64,000 nt of DNA from Halobacillus naozhouensis (GTDB taxonomy: Bacteria; Bacillota; Bacilli; Bacillales; Halobacillaceae), in contig NZ_CP121671.1 in NCBI RefSeq assembly GCF_029714185.1, positions 2,294,001 through 2,358,000 on the forward strand, in the 5' to 3' direction. The notes under the pieces were generated by a model. That model searched no databases and was not told where the DNA came from. It saw only the letters and a program-made list of their open reading frames with translations. The position numbers were made by a program, and so were the translations under genes. The first letter of the stretch is position 1. The number at the start of each line of letters is the position of its first letter. Shown here piece by piece: positions 62,378-64,000 of the stretch.

Positions 62378-64000
62378 GTGAATGACCCCGTGGAATTTTA
62401 CCGAAGTCAATACCCATTCGACTTGTTAACAGATCAAGAATTTAATGAAATTTTCAGCAAAGCAGAAATCAAAGAATATAGTAGCAATGAGTTTATCATC
62501 CATGAAGATGAGAACGATGAAATAATTAATATTCACTTTCTCATTACAGGATTAGCTAAAAATATCATGCACCGTTCAAACGGAAAACAGATTTCCGTTC
62601 GCTTTTATTATCCTGGCGATTTAGTTGGAGTCATGATCCTCTTAACGAGTGGTGAAATGAGATTTTCAGTCCAGGCACTTGAACATGTAAAAACGCTCCG
62701 CTTTGAGCGTACAGCCTTTCTGGAAGTCATGTCGAATAATACCCAATTCTCAAAGGTAGTCATGGATGGAATCAGTCATCTTATGAAAAGCTTGTATGAC
62801 GAAATTAAATATAAAAGCTCAACCGATGACCAGGATGATCGAGAGCTTTATAAGAAAAGAGCCGGTGCCTATATGGAACCGCCTGCTTTCATCCATCCTG
62901 CTGAATCAATTGAGAAAGCAGCTCGAATGTTACAACAAAAGAAGATTGAAGCTCTAATAGTGAGCGAAGATAAAGAAAGCTTACTCGGCATGGTAGGGTA
63001 CGGAGATTTGCTGAAAGCTTATTTCGAAAATAGCCATAAAGATCCGGTTAGAAACCATATGTCAGAAGAATCTTATTCCATTAGTGACCAGGAGTTTATA
63101 TATGACGCTTTAAGCTATTTAAAACACCATCCGACAGAAATTATACCCGTACACCATAAGGATAAAATTGTCGGGATACTAAGGCAGTCCTCCTTCTTTA
63201 CAATCAAGAACTCGGTGTACTTTGATTTAACGTACCGGATTTCTAATGCTACAAATCTTGAAGAGATTCAAATATTATCTCCTGTTTATAACAGTCGCTT
63301 TCAAGAATTTGTGGCAAGTCTGATTGAGGATCAAATGTTTGCTTATGACATTGCTGAACTGATTACCAACTATAATGACCGAATTCACAAGCAAGTCATT
63401 CAAATTGCCGAGGACGAAATGGTTGCTGAAGGGTACGGCACACCCCCTGTGAACTATTGCTTCCTCGTAATGGGAAGTGAAGGCCGTAAAGAACAGGCAT
63501 TTTCCACAGACCAGGATAACGGGATGATTCTGTCTGACTATGAACAATCAAAGAATAAACAACACATCGAGCAGTATTTCCGCTATTTTTCTGAGAAAAT
63601 TAATGCCATGCTAGATCAGTGTGGATTTCCTTACTGTAAAGGGGGAATCATGGCTAAGGAAGATAAGTGGAGACAGCAAACAAGTCAATGGCACCAAAGT
63701 ATTAATACATGGATTGAAAAAATGGATGCAGAAGAAATTAGGGACTTCACGATATTTGCTGACTTCCGCCCTATTTTTGGCGACTTTTCACTGGCTTATG
63801 ATTTAAAAAAGTATGTTACTCAACGAGTTCAAAAGTCACTTGGATTACATCAGCTGCTCATGAAGGATACCCTCAGATTTCGGGTTCCAGTTCAACCATT
63901 TGGCCGAATTTCAGGGGTTAAAAAGAAACGCACCCTGAATATTAAAAAGTCAGCCATTATGCAGATCGTCAATGCGATTCGAATTTATAGTATGAAGTAT
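62378..64000 (+). CDS. Cyclic-nucleotide-binding / CBS / DUF294 nucleotidyltransferase-like protein (3' end outside window)
   Basis: At least 541 residues are visible with no stop at the right edge. The N-terminal cyclic-nucleotide-binding-like domain (about residues 20-140) is followed by a pair of CBS domains (about 165-285), then the DUF294 nucleotidyltransferase-type motif MGSEGRKEQAFSTDQDNG with a G-S and D-x-D pattern (near residue 367), and part of its C-terminal domain. The start is GTG with AAGGAG upstream. Family members are thought to act in signalling; some lie next to solute symporters. Confidence 0.85.
   Translation, partial: MNDPVEFYRSQYPFDLLTDQEFNEIFSKAEIKEYSSNEFIIHEDENDEIINIHFLITGLAKNIMHRSNGKQISVRFYYPGDLVGVMILLTSGEMRFSVQALEHVKTLRFERTAFLEVMSNNTQFSKVVMDGISHLMKSLYDEIKYKSSTDDQDDRELYKKRAGAYMEPPAFIHPAESIEKAARMLQQKKIEALIVSEDKESLLGMVGYGDLLKAYFENSHKDPVRNHMSEESYSISDQEFIYDALSYLKHHPTEIIPVHHKDKIVGILRQSSFFTIKNSVYFDLTYRISNATNLEEIQILSPVYNSRFQEFVASLIEDQMFAYDIAELITNYNDRIHKQVIQIAEDEMVAEGYGTPPVNYCFLVMGSEGRKEQAFSTDQDNGMILSDYEQSKNKQHIEQYFRYFSEKINAMLDQCGFPYCKGGIMAKEDKWRQQTSQWHQSINTWIEKMDAEEIRDFTIFADFRPIFGDFSLAYDLKKYVTQRVQKSLGLHQLLMKDTLRFRVPVQPFGRISGVKKKRTLNIKKSAIMQIVNAIRIYSMKY

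Noticed and set aside
1..64000. Search by eye for CRISPR arrays, tRNA or rRNA genes, prophage and insertion sequences
   Set aside because: No repeated spaced units, cloverleaf-like genes, transposase motifs or phage structural genes were seen.

Overview
The window is a stretch of chromosome from an endospore-forming, low-GC Gram-positive bacterium of the family Bacillaceae. The evidence is a full set of sporulation genes (spoIIAA-spoIIAB-sigF, the spoVA operon, dacB-spmA-spmB, dacF, spoIIM) in a gene order that closely follows the Bacillus subtilis resE-to-bkdR/yqzF region. Codon use and gene content would fit a Halobacillus/Pontibacillus-like genus, but this is inference. No rRNA, tRNA, CRISPR array, prophage or intact insertion sequence was seen.

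Layout. 1-9.3 kb (all minus strand): partial resD, then resC-resB-resA (cytochrome c maturation), rluB, spmB-spmA-dacB (spore core dehydration and cortex), a ypuI-like gene and scpB-scpA (chromosome condensation). 9.4-12.8 kb: ypuF-like, ribT, two tiny membrane-protein ORFs, ppiB and lysA. 13-20.3 kb: the sporulation block spoVAF-AE-AD-AC-AB-AA, sigF-spoIIAB-spoIIAA and dacF, with recognisable sigma-G and sigma-F type promoters. 20.4-28.2 kb: nucleoside salvage (pdp-punA-deoB), xerD, yqzK, fur (PerR-like and Fur-like boxes upstream), spoIIM, an EndoQ-family nuclease and nudF. 28.3-36.6 kb: accessory metabolism (aldo/keto reductase, HesB-like protein, SDR, beta-lactamase-fold hydrolase, M20 peptidase, glycerophosphodiesterase, namA, rnz).

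36.6-42.7 kb is the least conserved part. A YczE-like membrane protein, a decayed cupin-type regulator, an acetolactate-synthase-like enzyme with an aldehyde dehydrogenase, and a glutamate dehydrogenase sit where B. subtilis has zwf and gndA. 42.8-49.3 kb: SOS-regulated dinB, a PepT-like peptidase and a methylmalonyl-CoA module (carboxyltransferase, a fused cobalamin-domain/epimerase protein, mutase catalytic subunit). 49.5-51.8 kb: a very small Prli42-like gene, an L,D-transpeptidase, an aromatic-acid-exporter-like protein and a bacilliredoxin. 51.9-61.9 kb: the bkd cluster (bkdB, bkdAB, bkdAA, lpdV, buk, bcd, ptb) with its sigma-54 activator bkdR. The window ends with yqzF and the start of a cyclic-nucleotide/CBS/nucleotidyltransferase-type signalling protein.

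How the genes fit together: bcd and the bkd dehydrogenase turn Leu/Ile/Val into branched acyl-CoAs, which ptb and buk can convert to acids with ATP gain. The neighbouring methylmalonyl-CoA genes can carry propionyl-CoA from Ile/Val to succinyl-CoA. I found no clear candidate for a wholly new system. The most unusual items are the B12-domain/epimerase fusion, the atypical thiamine-diphosphate motif of the acetolactate-synthase-like protein, the BkdR architecture with a variant GAFTGA loop, the fur control region, and several small or broken genes.
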